This document shows, in pieces, positions 16,033 to 23,471 of a stretch of DNA of 32,469 nt (positions within the stretch are counted from its first letter, which is position 1; every line of letters begins with the position of its first letter). The position numbers were made by a program, and so were the translations under genes. The DNA is from a virus. The notes under the pieces are model-generated. The model worked only from the letters and a program-made list of their open reading frames with translations, had not been told where the DNA came from and did no database searches. The stretch is taken from positions 1 to 32,469 of IMG/VR virus record IMGVR_UViG_3300031772_000172; one strand, 5' to 3'.

Positions 16033-16521
16033 ATGACAGAAGTAATAAGTAACCAGAAAAAATTAACAATTCCAGAATTTAAAGCATGGTTAGATGGATT
16101 ATCCGACATTCAACCAGAAGATTGGGCTCCAGATCTTAATCAATGGAAAAAAATTAAATTAAAAATTCAATCGTTAGAAGATTTCGAAACTCAACTCGAA
16201 CGTCAAATTATTGTAACAATAGAGAATGCATTAAATAAAGTTACAATGCCGGTTCACCCACTACCCGCATGGCAATCAAACCATGTACATACATCCCCTG
16301 TGCTTAGACAATATGTAAATGAACCAGAAGTATCACATCAACCACCGCCATACCTCGTACCACCAATCGGTGTATCATCATTAGCGGAGACTCAGGTCAT
16401 AACACCAAACATGCCTGCAACGATTAGTAATTTAGATCCAAGAAACGCAATTCCAATTGAATCGGTAAAAACTCCCCATATTGATACAGCGACAGGACCG
16501 TATAAATCGAGTTTTCTTTAA
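16033..16521 (+). CDS. Unknown protein with proline-rich tail
   Basis: The 162-residue product has an N-terminal module (about 10-70) with KLTIPEFKAWLDGL, then PEDWAPDLNQWKKIKLKI. This short helical motif, a W-L-x-G-F/L segment then a Q-W-K-x-I-x-x-K-I helix, is one I have seen in many phage hypothetical proteins near DNA-metabolism genes. Residues about 80-162 are disordered-looking, rich in Pro, His, Val and Thr (HQPPPYLVPPIG). AAGGAT upstream supports the ATG at 16033. The stop overlaps the next start as TAATG, implying coupled translation with the DnaE-like stub. Function unknown; a linker or scaffold role is only a guess. Confidence 0.75.
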   Translation: MTEVISNQKKLTIPEFKAWLDGLSDIQPEDWAPDLNQWKKIKLKIQSLEDFETQLERQIIVTIENALNKVTMPVHPLPAWQSNHVHTSPVLRQYVNEPEVSHQPPPYLVPPIGVSSLAETQVITPNMPATISNLDPRNAIPIESVKTPHIDTATGPYKSSFL

Positions 16522-17072
16522 TGCTTACCAAATTAAATGGACGGAACCTTTGGTACGATGGTACCGAAACTGTAGAGCCAAAATATATAGAAAAAAGGCT
16601 TGAAAACGGGATATCTATTAAGGATGTTTTTGTAGAAGAAATGACTCCAGATATAGAAACTTTTAATAAATTAGTACCTATCGCCAATCGTATTAAAGTG
16701 AAAAAGCCCGTTAATATTTCATATGATTTTAACTGGAATATTCCAGAAAAGTATAAGACATTAGATATTGTTGAGTATGTTATTAATAAATTTAATATTT
16801 TAGCCACCGAAGAAAAACTATCTAAGGTAGAACGTGAAATTAGACTTTTAAGATTAGCTAACGAATTAGAGCTTTATTTTGAATATAATTTATTGAACGT
16901 GTTAAGTGTAATGATCTACGTTATAGATACTTTTAAGGAAAATAACATTGTATGGGGTGTTGGTAGAGGTAGTAGCGTTTCTTCATACGTTCTTTACGTG
17001 CTAGAAGTGCATGATATAGATAGCGTTAAATGGGAACTTGATATTACTGACTTTTTAAAACCAAATAAATAA
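16521..17072 (+). CDS. DnaE-like (DNA polymerase III alpha) fragment without catalytic core
   Basis: In this 183-residue protein, IVWGVGRGSSVSSYVLYVL (143-161), followed by HDIDSVKWELDITDFLKPNK, lines up with the bacterial PolIII alpha segment G-V-G-P/x-G-R-G-S-x-x-x-S-L-V-x-Y-x-L...D-L-D-P-L-x-F-x-L-x-F-E-R-F-L-N-P. In DnaE that segment is followed at once by the M-P-D-F-D-x-D-F catalytic aspartates. Here the protein stops right after the N-P-like end, so both catalytic Asp residues are absent. The upstream part (PEKYKTLDIVEYVIN) also resembles the DnaE segment leading into the palm. It cannot be a polymerase on its own. It may bind nucleotide or DNA, or be a conserved domesticated piece. 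The ATG overlaps the previous stop by one base. Confidence 0.7.
   Translation: MLTKLNGRNLWYDGTETVEPKYIEKRLENGISIKDVFVEEMTPDIETFNKLVPIANRIKVKKPVNISYDFNWNIPEKYKTLDIVEYVINKFNILATEEKLSKVEREIRLLRLANELELYFEYNLLNVLSVMIYVIDTFKENNIVWGVGRGSSVSSYVLYVLEVHDIDSVKWELDITDFLKPNK
17064..17071 (+). promoter_or_regulatory. Weak candidate late promoter before the co-chaperonin pair
   Basis: AATAAATA overlaps the stop codon of the DnaE-like gene and lies 25 bases before the ATG at 17096. It is identical over eight bases to the elements at 1923 and 23472 but lacks the following C, and such strings occur by chance in AT-rich DNA. Late expression of a capsid-folding co-chaperonin would make sense. Confidence 0.3.
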
Positions 17073-17095
17073 AGATACAACCAAAGGAGAATTAA

Positions 17096-17359
17096 ATGAA
17101 TGTAGTAAGATCAGCAAGAGGTGAAATAGTTGATTTTGGATTACTTCGAATCAAAAATGAACAAGAACAAGCGGCTTTAACTCCAGTAGGTAAACCTTCT
17201 AAAGTTTTAGTACGTAATGAGAATTTTATAGCTGATAAACAAGCCGCTGCGCGTATCGTTGCAGAAAGCAAAGAAGTTTTAACTGCTGCTATGAAAAACG
17301 AGGATGTACCGGCAGAACCAGTAAGAAAAATTTTAAAAAAAGATAAATCAAATGCTTAA
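17096..17359 (+). CDS. Small conserved phage protein of unknown function
   Basis: The 87-residue product starts MNVVRSARGEIVDFGLLRIK, an N-terminus I recall from small proteins of T4-like marine and freshwater phages, where V-R-S-A-R-G-E-x-V-D-F-D-L-L-x-I-K is conserved. The rest is charged and helical with a Lys-rich end (KILKKDKSNA). AAAGGAG upstream gives a strong start. The gene overlaps the GroES-like gene by eight bases, so the two are probably expressed together. No function is known to me. Confidence 0.75.
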   Translation: MNVVRSARGEIVDFGLLRIKNEQEQAALTPVGKPSKVLVRNENFIADKQAAARIVAESKEVLTAAMKNEDVPAEPVRKILKKDKSNA

Positions 17360-17657
17360 ACCAGTCGGAAAAAGTATACTTTTTGTATTCCTTGACGATG
17401 TGTCTGGTGGATGGTTTTACGAAAAAACATCTGGTGGACTAATTGTACCAAAAAATGTAGACTCCAATATCACACAATGTCGTTGGGGTAAAGTTGTTGC
17501 TGTTGGTGCTGATGTTGATGAACTCATCAAACCTAAAATGAATGTTTTAATCGAAGCCATGAAATGGACTACTGGCGTTGATTATGATGGAATCAAAATT
17601 TGGCGTACAAATTATGATTCAATTGTGGGTATTGAAGAAGAATCAACGACTGCATAA
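17352..17657 (+). CDS. GroES/gp31-like co-chaperonin
   Basis: The 101-residue protein has the GroES fold signature: a KPVGKSILF first strand, a mobile-loop-like TSGGLIVPKN (26-35), then GKVVAVGADVDELIKPKMNVLI (46-67), and a closing ...YDSIVGIEE strand. GroES-type proteins cap GroEL. Phage versions such as T4 gp31 replace host GroES and enlarge the folding chamber so that the major capsid protein folds. The loop tripeptide LIV corresponds to the I-V-L that contacts GroEL. Length matches GroES (97) and T4 gp31 (111). It overlaps the small gene upstream by eight bases and has no strong ribosome site of its own. Confidence 0.85.
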   Translation: MLKPVGKSILFVFLDDVSGGWFYEKTSGGLIVPKNVDSNITQCRWGKVVAVGADVDELIKPKMNVLIEAMKWTTGVDYDGIKIWRTNYDSIVGIEEESTTA

Positions 17658-17669
17658 TTACAAAACAAA

Positions 17670-18650
17670 ATGAAGTTTATTCTACTCTTAGCGTTAGGTG
17701 CTATATTACTCGCCACAACGTCTGGGTTTTTTAGTATTTGGGGATTAGCTCATACCTTTCATGGTAAATTTTGGGCTGTTATAGCTATGGGAATAGCATT
17801 AGAATACGGTAAACTTATTGGGGTTTCGTTTCTATATAGATTTTGGAATAAAGTCACGCGGTTAGTAAAAGTAACGTTGTTTACTCCGTTTATTGTCATT
17901 ACTTTAGTTTTGATGGGTATAACAGCAACGGGACATTATGCATACTTAAGTTCTAGTTATCAAATAGATGCCCTTCCCTTCAAACAGAAAGCTCAACAAG
18001 TAGATTTGCTTTTAGCTGAAAAAGATAGAAGGATAGAAAGAAAAAATGATATAGATAAACAAATCTCTCAACTTCCTCCTAATTTCATAAAAGGAAGAGA
18101 ACGGTTGATTAGTAAATTTAAACAGGAACAAAGAGATTTAACTATACGAATTGATGAAATAGACAAAAAAATCCTAGATTTAAAAACAGAAGTATTACAA
18201 TCTGAAGCGGACGTAGGGCCAATTATATACATCGCAAAAGCATTGAATTTAGGAATAGACCAAGCAACAAACTATCTTGTTTTATTAATCATTGCGGTAT
18301 TTGATCCTTTAGCTATATTATTGACAATAGCAACTAACATTGCTATACGAGATAGAGAAAAATATAAACCGAAAAATAAAGACTTAGCGACAGAAGAAGA
18401 CTCAAATAATAAATTCGATGCTAAAAAATGGCTTCCAGAATCTATGAACATATCACCTATGCCTGCCATAAAAGAACCAGAAGCAGAACCAGAAATTGAT
18501 GAAGAACACACAAATGTTTTTAGCGGTGAAGCTCCGCCAGGAACCAACCAAATGCAGTTAGCGTTGGATGCTTTAAATAAAAAAGAAAAATTATCAATAA
18601 AACAGCTTCAAATAAAAGCAAAACTTGAGAATTATCTTTCCAAAAGATAA
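17670..18650 (+). CDS. Multi-pass membrane protein with periplasmic or cytoplasmic coiled coil
   Basis: The 326-residue product has helices at about 3-25, 33-55, 68-92 and 200-224. Between the third and fourth lies a long charged coiled coil (about 103-178). The ~100-residue C-terminus is acidic, Pro-containing and probably disordered, ending in a Lys/Leu helix. MGIALEYGKLIGVSFLYRFW (40-59) is the most distinctive segment; I associate this pattern with membrane proteins of unknown function in large T4-like aquatic phages. It lies between the co-chaperonin and the clamp-loader operon and has no recognisable holin or spanin features. It could tether phage or host components at the membrane, but that is speculative. 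Confidence 0.75.
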   Translation: MKFILLLALGAILLATTSGFFSIWGLAHTFHGKFWAVIAMGIALEYGKLIGVSFLYRFWNKVTRLVKVTLFTPFIVITLVLMGITATGHYAYLSSSYQIDALPFKQKAQQVDLLLAEKDRRIERKNDIDKQISQLPPNFIKGRERLISKFKQEQRDLTIRIDEIDKKILDLKTEVLQSEADVGPIIYIAKALNLGIDQATNYLVLLIIAVFDPLAILLTIATNIAIRDREKYKPKNKDLATEEDSNNKFDAKKWLPESMNISPMPAIKEPEAEPEIDEEHTNVFSGEAPPGTNQMQLALDALNKKEKLSIKQLQIKAKLENYLSKR

Positions 18651-18696
18651 TTACAAAATATTATTAACTTGTGTGTCTTTTCTTAATAAGTAACGA

Positions 18697-18725
18697 TTGA
18701 CTTCTGTCAAAATCCTTGGTATTAT
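18697..18725 (+). promoter_or_regulatory. Sigma-70-type (early) promoter of the gp44 operon, with overlapping dyad
   Basis: TTGACT (18697-18702), a 17-base spacer and TATTAT (18720-18725) match the bacterial -35 and -10 boxes at 5/6 each with ideal spacing, 26 bases before ATG 18752. TTGAC-TTCT-GTCAA (18697-18710) is a 5-bp dyad covering the -35 and could be an operator. An AGAGGAAG ribosome site follows. It sits in a 101-base gap. Confidence 0.65.
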
Positions 18726-18751
18726 CCTCAGACTAACTAAAAGAGGAAGAT

Positions 18752-19696
18752 ATGTCTGAATTAAAACAACCATGGGATAAAAAATATCAACCAAAAACCC
18801 TCTCGGAATACATTTTTCAAACTCCTCAAGATAGAAATATCTTCCGCAAGATTATAGATAACGCGCAATTACCAGGAAATTTATTATTAAGCGGAGTGCA
18901 AGGAACCGGTAAAACAAGTCTCGCGTTAATTCTAGTTAACGAACTTAATATCGATCCAATCGATTTCCTATTTGTTAAGGCATCACAAGAAAATTCTGTT
19001 GATGTAATGCGAGAAAAAATTAAGGATTTTATTGGTTCATATCCTATTGGAGATTATAAAGTTGTATTACTAGATGAAGCTGACCTAATTTCCTTAGCTG
19101 GTCAAGGTGTTTTGAGAAATTTATTAGACCAAAGCATTTCCACAGGAACCTCGCGTTTTATCTTGACCTGTAACTATGAATATAAAATAATTCCAGCGGT
19201 TAAATCTAGACTACAACAATATCGTTTTAAGGCGCATGATAAAAATGATGTAACTGATCTTGCAGCAAATATTTTACTACAAGAAGGCATAAAATTTGAT
19301 TTGCCTTTATTGGACAAATATGTTAATTTAGCATATCCAGATATTCGTAAACTAATCGTTTTATTGCAACAACATTCGATAACTGGCATACTCGTAGAAC
19401 CATCTGCTGAAAGAGCCGATAGTGATTATAGGCTTACAATGTTCCAATATCTAGAAGAAGGTAAATGGGTTGAATTACGTAATCATCTTTGTGAAAACGT
19501 AGCAACTGAAGAATGGGACGAAGTGTATAGATTTTTATATGAAAATCTTAATAAAGCTCCAGGATTTAAAACCTCTAACAAATGGGAAGAGGGAATTGTT
19601 ACCATCGCTGAATACTTATATAGAAATACCAGCGTAGCCGATCCAGCAATAAATTTTTCAGCTTGTATTATTAGACTACAACAAATAATTGGATAA
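18752..19696 (+). CDS. 44: Clamp loader ATPase subunit, gp44-like
   Basis: The 314-residue product is nearly the length of T4 gp44 (319). Four gp44 subunits with one gp62 open and load the gp45 sliding clamp at primer junctions. The N-terminus PWDKKYQPKTLSEYIF is the clamp-loader signature. Walker A is GVQGTGKT (48-55) and Walker B is VVLLDEAD (103-110). Sensor 1 is in RFILTCNY (135-142). KSRLQQYRF (151-159) corresponds to the S-R-C motif with its arginine finger R153, the Cys being Leu here. The C-terminal helical collar follows. It is the first gene after the sigma-70-like promoter; the gp62-like gene is four genes downstream in the same operon. Confidence 0.92.
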   Translation: MSELKQPWDKKYQPKTLSEYIFQTPQDRNIFRKIIDNAQLPGNLLLSGVQGTGKTSLALILVNELNIDPIDFLFVKASQENSVDVMREKIKDFIGSYPIGDYKVVLLDEADLISLAGQGVLRNLLDQSISTGTSRFILTCNYEYKIIPAVKSRLQQYRFKAHDKNDVTDLAANILLQEGIKFDLPLLDKYVNLAYPDIRKLIVLLQQHSITGILVEPSAERADSDYRLTMFQYLEEGKWVELRNHLCENVATEEWDEVYRFLYENLNKAPGFKTSNKWEEGIVTIAEYLYRNTSVADPAINFSACIIRLQQIIG

Positions 19697-19701
19697 AAAT
19701 A

Positions 19702-21663
19702 ATGAATAAAACAGAAACTATTGAATTAATTAAATCACGGCGTGTTAAGCTTTTATCCATTGGTGATGAGCTTAAATCTGAATTTTTTGGATTAGATAAT
19801 GTTATTGATAGAATTATCAATTCAGTTCAGACGTGGTACTTACTACCAGAAGCCTTAGTATTTCCTGTTATCATTAATCTTTGGGGTCTTACTGGTGTTG
19901 GTAAAACAGATCTTGTTCGCAAGTTAGTCAAAAAACTAACTTTTCAAGATAGATTTGTTGAAATTCAAATGGATGGATTTAGTAATGGCGGATATTTTCA
20001 AGATTCCGTTTGTGAAATTTTACAGACTTCTTCGATTGACGAAGGAAGCCCAGGTATTATTCTTTTAGATGAATTCCAGCGCTTTAGAACAATAGAAATG
20101 AATGGAAAAGGCGAATGTAAAGAATTAGAGGTTAAACGTTTCCAAGATGTTTGGATGCTGTTAAGTGACGGAAAATTTGCATCTGACTATTCTTTATACA
20201 CAAAAATTCAACGAGAACTTTTGAATGATGCTTACAATGATGATAGAAAGAAAAGTGAGGAAGATGAAGAAAGAGAAGTAGTATATGAAAAAGAATCAGA
20301 AAGAACAAAAAGAAGAGATAATAAAACACAGAATCAAACTATACATATTAAAAAATTTGGTATGAATCCATGGCAAGCTCTGGATTACAAAAAACTATTA
20401 AAATTAAAAGAACCAGTATCAGAAATTATGACTTGGGATATTCAGAAGATTAATTATCTTTGTCAGGAAGCTCTTAATAAACGTATTTCTGGTGAATTTG
20501 ATTATTCTAAATGTTTAATTTTTATTTGTGGTAATTTGGACGAAGCATTTAAAATGGCTAGTTCTGCATTAGAAGACTGTGATACAGATGCAGATATCTT
20601 TCATGAACAAACCAAAAAATTATCAGTCATAGATATTAAACGAGCGCTTCAAGAACGATTTCGCCCCGAGCAAATTGCGCGAATGGGTAATACCCATATA
20701 ATTTACCCATCTCTTTCAAGAGAAAGTTATGAAAAAATTGTTAAAACCACTTCGGATCGTTATTCAGAAAAATTATTAGAAAAGATTGGAGTACCATTTA
20801 CATACGATAATTCTACATATACAGAAATTTATAAAAATGCTGTATATCCGACTCAAGGTACAAGACCAGTTTTTTCGTCTGTTCACCAGATTCTAAGTTC
20901 TCCGATGGTTGATTTGTCTATTTGGGCGATTGAAAATAACATTCCACAGTTACATATAACTATTGATGAATCTCAAAGCGTATTAACCGGAACATATGGA
21001 GAATTTTCTAAGAGTATTCCAGTTTTATTAGATATACGCGCACAGCGCGAACGAAACACTGAAGATTTTAATACTTTAGTTGCGGTTCATGAGGCTGGTC
21101 ATTCTTTGGTATACGCAGTATTACGTGGGTGCGCTCCAAAAGAAATAAAAATAAATTTAGTATCATTCAAGGGTGGTTTTAGCACCTTCGATGATCAGGA
21201 TGTACTAGATAAAAAAACGGTGGAAAATATTATTTCAGAGGGTTTGGGTGGCGGTGTAGCTGAAGAAATTATTTTTGGAAAAGATTACAAAACTAACGGC
21301 TCTGTGAGCGACTTAACTTTAGCAACAGAGATGGCAGCGAAATACATAAAATATTGGTGTTTTGCTAATAATGTTGCTCAGATTAGATGCGAAGGAAATA
21401 CAGAATGGGCACCATCAAATTATAAAGATTATGATTATGATATTGAAGAACTAGTTAAAACCCAACGAAATATTGCCGAAAAAATTATCCGAGATTACAT
21501 TGAACTATTTAAAATAATAGTGTGTAAACTTCTAAAAAACGAAACTATCACAAAAAAAGAATTCGTAGAAATAGCAAAACCATTTATACCAAATATAAAA
21601 GAAACGATTGATGAAGTATCACCCCCATATTCAGATATATGGGACAATTTTATGTTATCATAA
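19702..21663 (+). CDS. Clp-type AAA+ ATPase fused to an FtsH-type (M41) zinc metalloprotease domain
   Basis: This 653-residue protein has two enzymatic modules. Residues about 20-430 form a Clp/HslU-clade AAA+ domain: Walker A GLTGVGKT (62-69), Walker B IILLDEFQRF (119-128), sensor-1-like FICGN (274-278), a RFRPEQIARMG segment (319-329) and sensor 2 GTRPVF (386-391). A highly charged insertion lies at about 178-215. Residues about 445-630 resemble peptidase M41: the zinc site HEAGH (463-467) with catalytic E464, GLGGGVAEEIIFG (514-526) and GSVSDLTLAT (533-542), whose D537 matches the third zinc ligand of FtsH. No membrane helix precedes the ATPase, unlike FtsH. The likely role is ATP-driven unfolding and degradation of specific proteins; substrates are unknown. 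It starts five bases after gp44. Confidence 0.85.
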   Translation: MNKTETIELIKSRRVKLLSIGDELKSEFFGLDNVIDRIINSVQTWYLLPEALVFPVIINLWGLTGVGKTDLVRKLVKKLTFQDRFVEIQMDGFSNGGYFQDSVCEILQTSSIDEGSPGIILLDEFQRFRTIEMNGKGECKELEVKRFQDVWMLLSDGKFASDYSLYTKIQRELLNDAYNDDRKKSEEDEEREVVYEKESERTKRRDNKTQNQTIHIKKFGMNPWQALDYKKLLKLKEPVSEIMTWDIQKINYLCQEALNKRISGEFDYSKCLIFICGNLDEAFKMASSALEDCDTDADIFHEQTKKLSVIDIKRALQERFRPEQIARMGNTHIIYPSLSRESYEKIVKTTSDRYSEKLLEKIGVPFTYDNSTYTEIYKNAVYPTQGTRPVFSSVHQILSSPMVDLSIWAIENNIPQLHITIDESQSVLTGTYGEFSKSIPVLLDIRAQRERNTEDFNTLVAVHEAGHSLVYAVLRGCAPKEIKINLVSFKGGFSTFDDQDVLDKKTVENIISEGLGGGVAEEIIFGKDYKTNGSVSDLTLATEMAAKYIKYWCFANNVAQIRCEGNTEWAPSNYKDYDYDIEELVKTQRNIAEKIIRDYIELFKIIVCKLLKNETITKKEFVEIAKPFIPNIKETIDEVSPPYSDIWDNFMLS

Positions 21664-21672
21664 GGAATGAAA

Positions 21673-21906
21673 ATGACTATAAAAAGAATACACGTAAATC
21701 GACATGCTATAGCCAAAAATAAAAAATATGGAACGTGTGATCCTGTAATTTCAGTTAAAACCAGCAAAGATAATAAAACAGGACACCACGTATCTGTTAT
21801 TGTGGGTAAGAAAGTTGTTTGTGAAGTCGTGTATCGACCAGAAAAACCTTTATCGTGTGGTGCTGTTTTATGGATTGAAACTAAGGAAGAAGTCGTAGTA
21901 TCATAA
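21673..21906 (+). CDS. Small basic conserved phage protein
   Basis: This gene encodes 77 residues from ATG 21673, chosen because AAGGA (21662-21666) is correctly spaced for it; an ATG at 21667 would add two residues. The segments IHVNRHAIAKNKKYGTCDPVISV and EKPLSCGAVLWIET resemble a small phage family I have seen repeatedly, with a conserved N-x-H-x-I-x-x-N-x-K/R start and a P-L-S-C-G-A end. It is predicted to be all beta, with no catalytic signature. It is the third gene of the gp44 operon. Function unknown; the basic charge fits nucleic-acid binding, which is inference. Confidence 0.75.
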   Translation: MTIKRIHVNRHAIAKNKKYGTCDPVISVKTSKDNKTGHHVSVIVGKKVVCEVVYRPEKPLSCGAVLWIETKEEVVVS

Positions 21907-21921
21907 TTGGAGACGAAATTA

Positions 21922-22299
21922 ATGGCAAGAATGCGTAAACCAGAGAACGAAACTGAAGAACAGATTAAGTCTCGTCGAATTTTAGAACAAATCGCTAATC
22001 ATGCATCACGCCCCGAAAAAACTTCCTGGCAGCGTAAACGTGCTAATATGGAAGCTTTAGTTAAACAACTACGACCATTAGAAGACAAAATTTTAGAAAT
22101 ATTTACTTCTATGCAACCAATCAAAGATGATATCGAAATTCTTAGGCAAGACATGGTTCATGATTGTATTCATCCATTTGATCTATTAGTTTACAAGGAA
22201 GGAAACGAAGGATTTTTTATAGAATGCAAATTTTGTTCAAAACTGTTACGTCCAATTGAATTTAGTAATAATGATATGGACACTACTTCAAATGGATAG
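21922..22299 (+). CDS. Helical protein with C-terminal zinc-ribbon-like motif
   Basis: This gene encodes 125 residues from ATG 21922. The open frame extends to a TTG at 21907, but GGAGA at 21909-21913 is placed for the ATG. The N-terminal ~85 residues are charged helices, probably a coiled coil. The C-terminal part has DCIHPFD, then about 18 residues later ECKFCSKLLRP, so one Cys-x-His and one C-x-x-C pair could hold a zinc ion. I have seen similar short proteins in T4-like phages but know no function. It lies six bases ahead of the gp62-like gene in the clamp-loader operon, so a small DNA-replication or transcription accessory is possible. Confidence 0.75.
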   Translation: MARMRKPENETEEQIKSRRILEQIANHASRPEKTSWQRKRANMEALVKQLRPLEDKILEIFTSMQPIKDDIEILRQDMVHDCIHPFDLLVYKEGNEGFFIECKFCSKLLRPIEFSNNDMDTTSNG

Positions 22300-22305
22300 C
22301 GGATT

Positions 22306-22782
22306 ATGCCAACAGAAAGAAAACTTGATTTGTTTAAACTTCTTGATGCCATAAACAAAAAAAAGATCACTTACTATAGAGAGTTATCTGAAGAAGAACA
22401 AAAAGAATTTGTTCCTCTAATCATAACACGCTGGTTATCAGGAACCAACGACATTGGACAACTAGTTTTCTTGAATGAAATTGTAAATCCATTTGTATTT
22501 GATCTAGCCAAACACAAGGAACTTTTATATATGTTAATGACCGTCTGTACAGACGGTAAGTTTAAAAAATATGTTTGGAAGAAAGCTAAAGGCAAAGCTA
22601 TACCTTCGATGCCAGTTTCTATTGGAGTTCTTAAACAAGTTTTTTCATATACCACAAAAGAAGCATTAGACGTTATTAGTATCTTTAATGTAAATGATAT
22701 AATAGAGCACGCAGAATTTTTGGGATATGAAAAAGACGAAATAAGTAAAATTAAAACCGAGTTCAAAAAATTAATAATATGA
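22306..22782 (+). CDS. 62: Probable gp62-like clamp loader small subunit
   Basis: This is a 158-residue, all-helical protein. FVPLIITRWLSGTNDIGQLVFLNEIVN (about 31-57) followed by HKELLYMLM and KKYVWKKAKGK parallels T4-like gp62: a helix with a Y/F-x-P-x-I-x-N/T-R-x-L-S motif, an N-x-x-N pair, then a K-R-x-x-x-W-x-K basic segment. The C-terminus EALDVISIFNVNDIIEHAEFLG resembles the Y-x-x-S-x-x-K-A-x-x-x-L-x-x-L-x-x-x-x-I end of marine-phage gp62. In T4, genes 44 and 62 are adjacent; here three genes intervene. The overall match is from memory and the protein is shorter than T4 gp62 (187). Its stop overlaps the next ATG by four bases. Confidence 0.6.
   Translation: MPTERKLDLFKLLDAINKKKITYYRELSEEEQKEFVPLIITRWLSGTNDIGQLVFLNEIVNPFVFDLAKHKELLYMLMTVCTDGKFKKYVWKKAKGKAIPSMPVSIGVLKQVFSYTTKEALDVISIFNVNDIIEHAEFLGYEKDEISKIKTEFKKLII
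22540..22557. repeat. 18-bp perfect palindrome inside the gp62-like gene
   Basis: ACCGTCTGTACAGACGGT reads identically on both strands. It encodes T-V-C-T-D-G in the gp62-like frame and is much richer in GC than its surroundings. It could be a protein-binding site or an mRNA hairpin, or be chance under coding constraint. Confidence 0.5.
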
Positions 22783-23462
22783 ATACCACTCCCAACTTTC
22801 AATGCACATACTGTGATAAGACTTTTGTGTATGAAAACGCATTCATAAAACATAAATGTGAAATGATGCAACGTTCTGATGAAATAAGAACTCCCATTGG
22901 TCAAGCTGCGTGGTTATACTATCAGAAGTGGATGAAAGTTCATAAAAAAAGTGTTACTAATATTGAACAATTTGTCAGTTCAAAACGATTTTTTCGTACC
23001 TTTATGCGCTTTGCAGAATTTGCGGAAAGGGTTAATTTAATTGATATAGACGCTTTTGTCAGAATGACCAAAGATAAAAAATATCAGCCATCCCTTTGGA
23101 CAAATGATGAAGTATATTCACAATACCTAGAATATCTAGATCACAATACTTCTCCTAAAGAATTAGCCGAAAAAACATTTACATTCATTCAACAAATTGC
23201 TAAAGTAATGGAATGTAAGGTTGAAGATACATTCGACCAGCTTCAACCTGGAGATATTATGCAATTTATTCGAGAAAGAAAATTTACCCCGTGGGTACTT
23301 CTAAGAAGCAAGAAATTTAAACAATATCTAATAAGTCTTGATGAAGATGAACGAAACCAGTTCACATACCTCATAAAACCTAAATATTGGGAATACAAAT
23401 TTTCTCAAAATCCTACAATTGTCAGTTGGATGGACACTAAAGTTCGTGAATTAAATATTTGA
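22779..23462 (+). CDS. Protein with N-terminal C2HC zinc finger, function unknown
   Basis: The 227-residue product starts with FQCTYCDKTFVYENAFIKHKC (residues 6-26), a classic C-x-x-C ... H-x-x-C finger of the C2H2 type with the last His replaced by Cys. A long, mostly helical domain follows, with RFFRTFMRFAEFAERVNLID and a repeated aromatic/basic pattern up to a VSWMDTKVRELNI end. I recall similar finger-plus-helical proteins downstream of gp62 in aquatic T4-like phages but no function. DNA or RNA binding is inferred from the finger. It overlaps the gp62-like gene through ATGA and is the last gene of the operon; a new late-type promoter follows ten bases after its stop. Confidence 0.75.
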   Translation: MNTTPNFQCTYCDKTFVYENAFIKHKCEMMQRSDEIRTPIGQAAWLYYQKWMKVHKKSVTNIEQFVSSKRFFRTFMRFAEFAERVNLIDIDAFVRMTKDKKYQPSLWTNDEVYSQYLEYLDHNTSPKELAEKTFTFIQQIAKVMECKVEDTFDQLQPGDIMQFIRERKFTPWVLLRSKKFKQYLISLDEDERNQFTYLIKPKYWEYKFSQNPTIVSWMDTKVRELNI

Positions 23463-23471
23463 CTAGGTTAG

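Noticed and set aside
16521-17072. A functional phage DNA polymerase.
   Set aside because: The protein ends before the catalytic aspartates and has no polymerase fingers or thumb regions.
22374-22904. A 176-codon reverse-strand frame over the gp62-like gene.
   Set aside because: It opposes two well-supported overlapping forward genes, lacks a ribosome site, and its composition is that of an antisense shadow.
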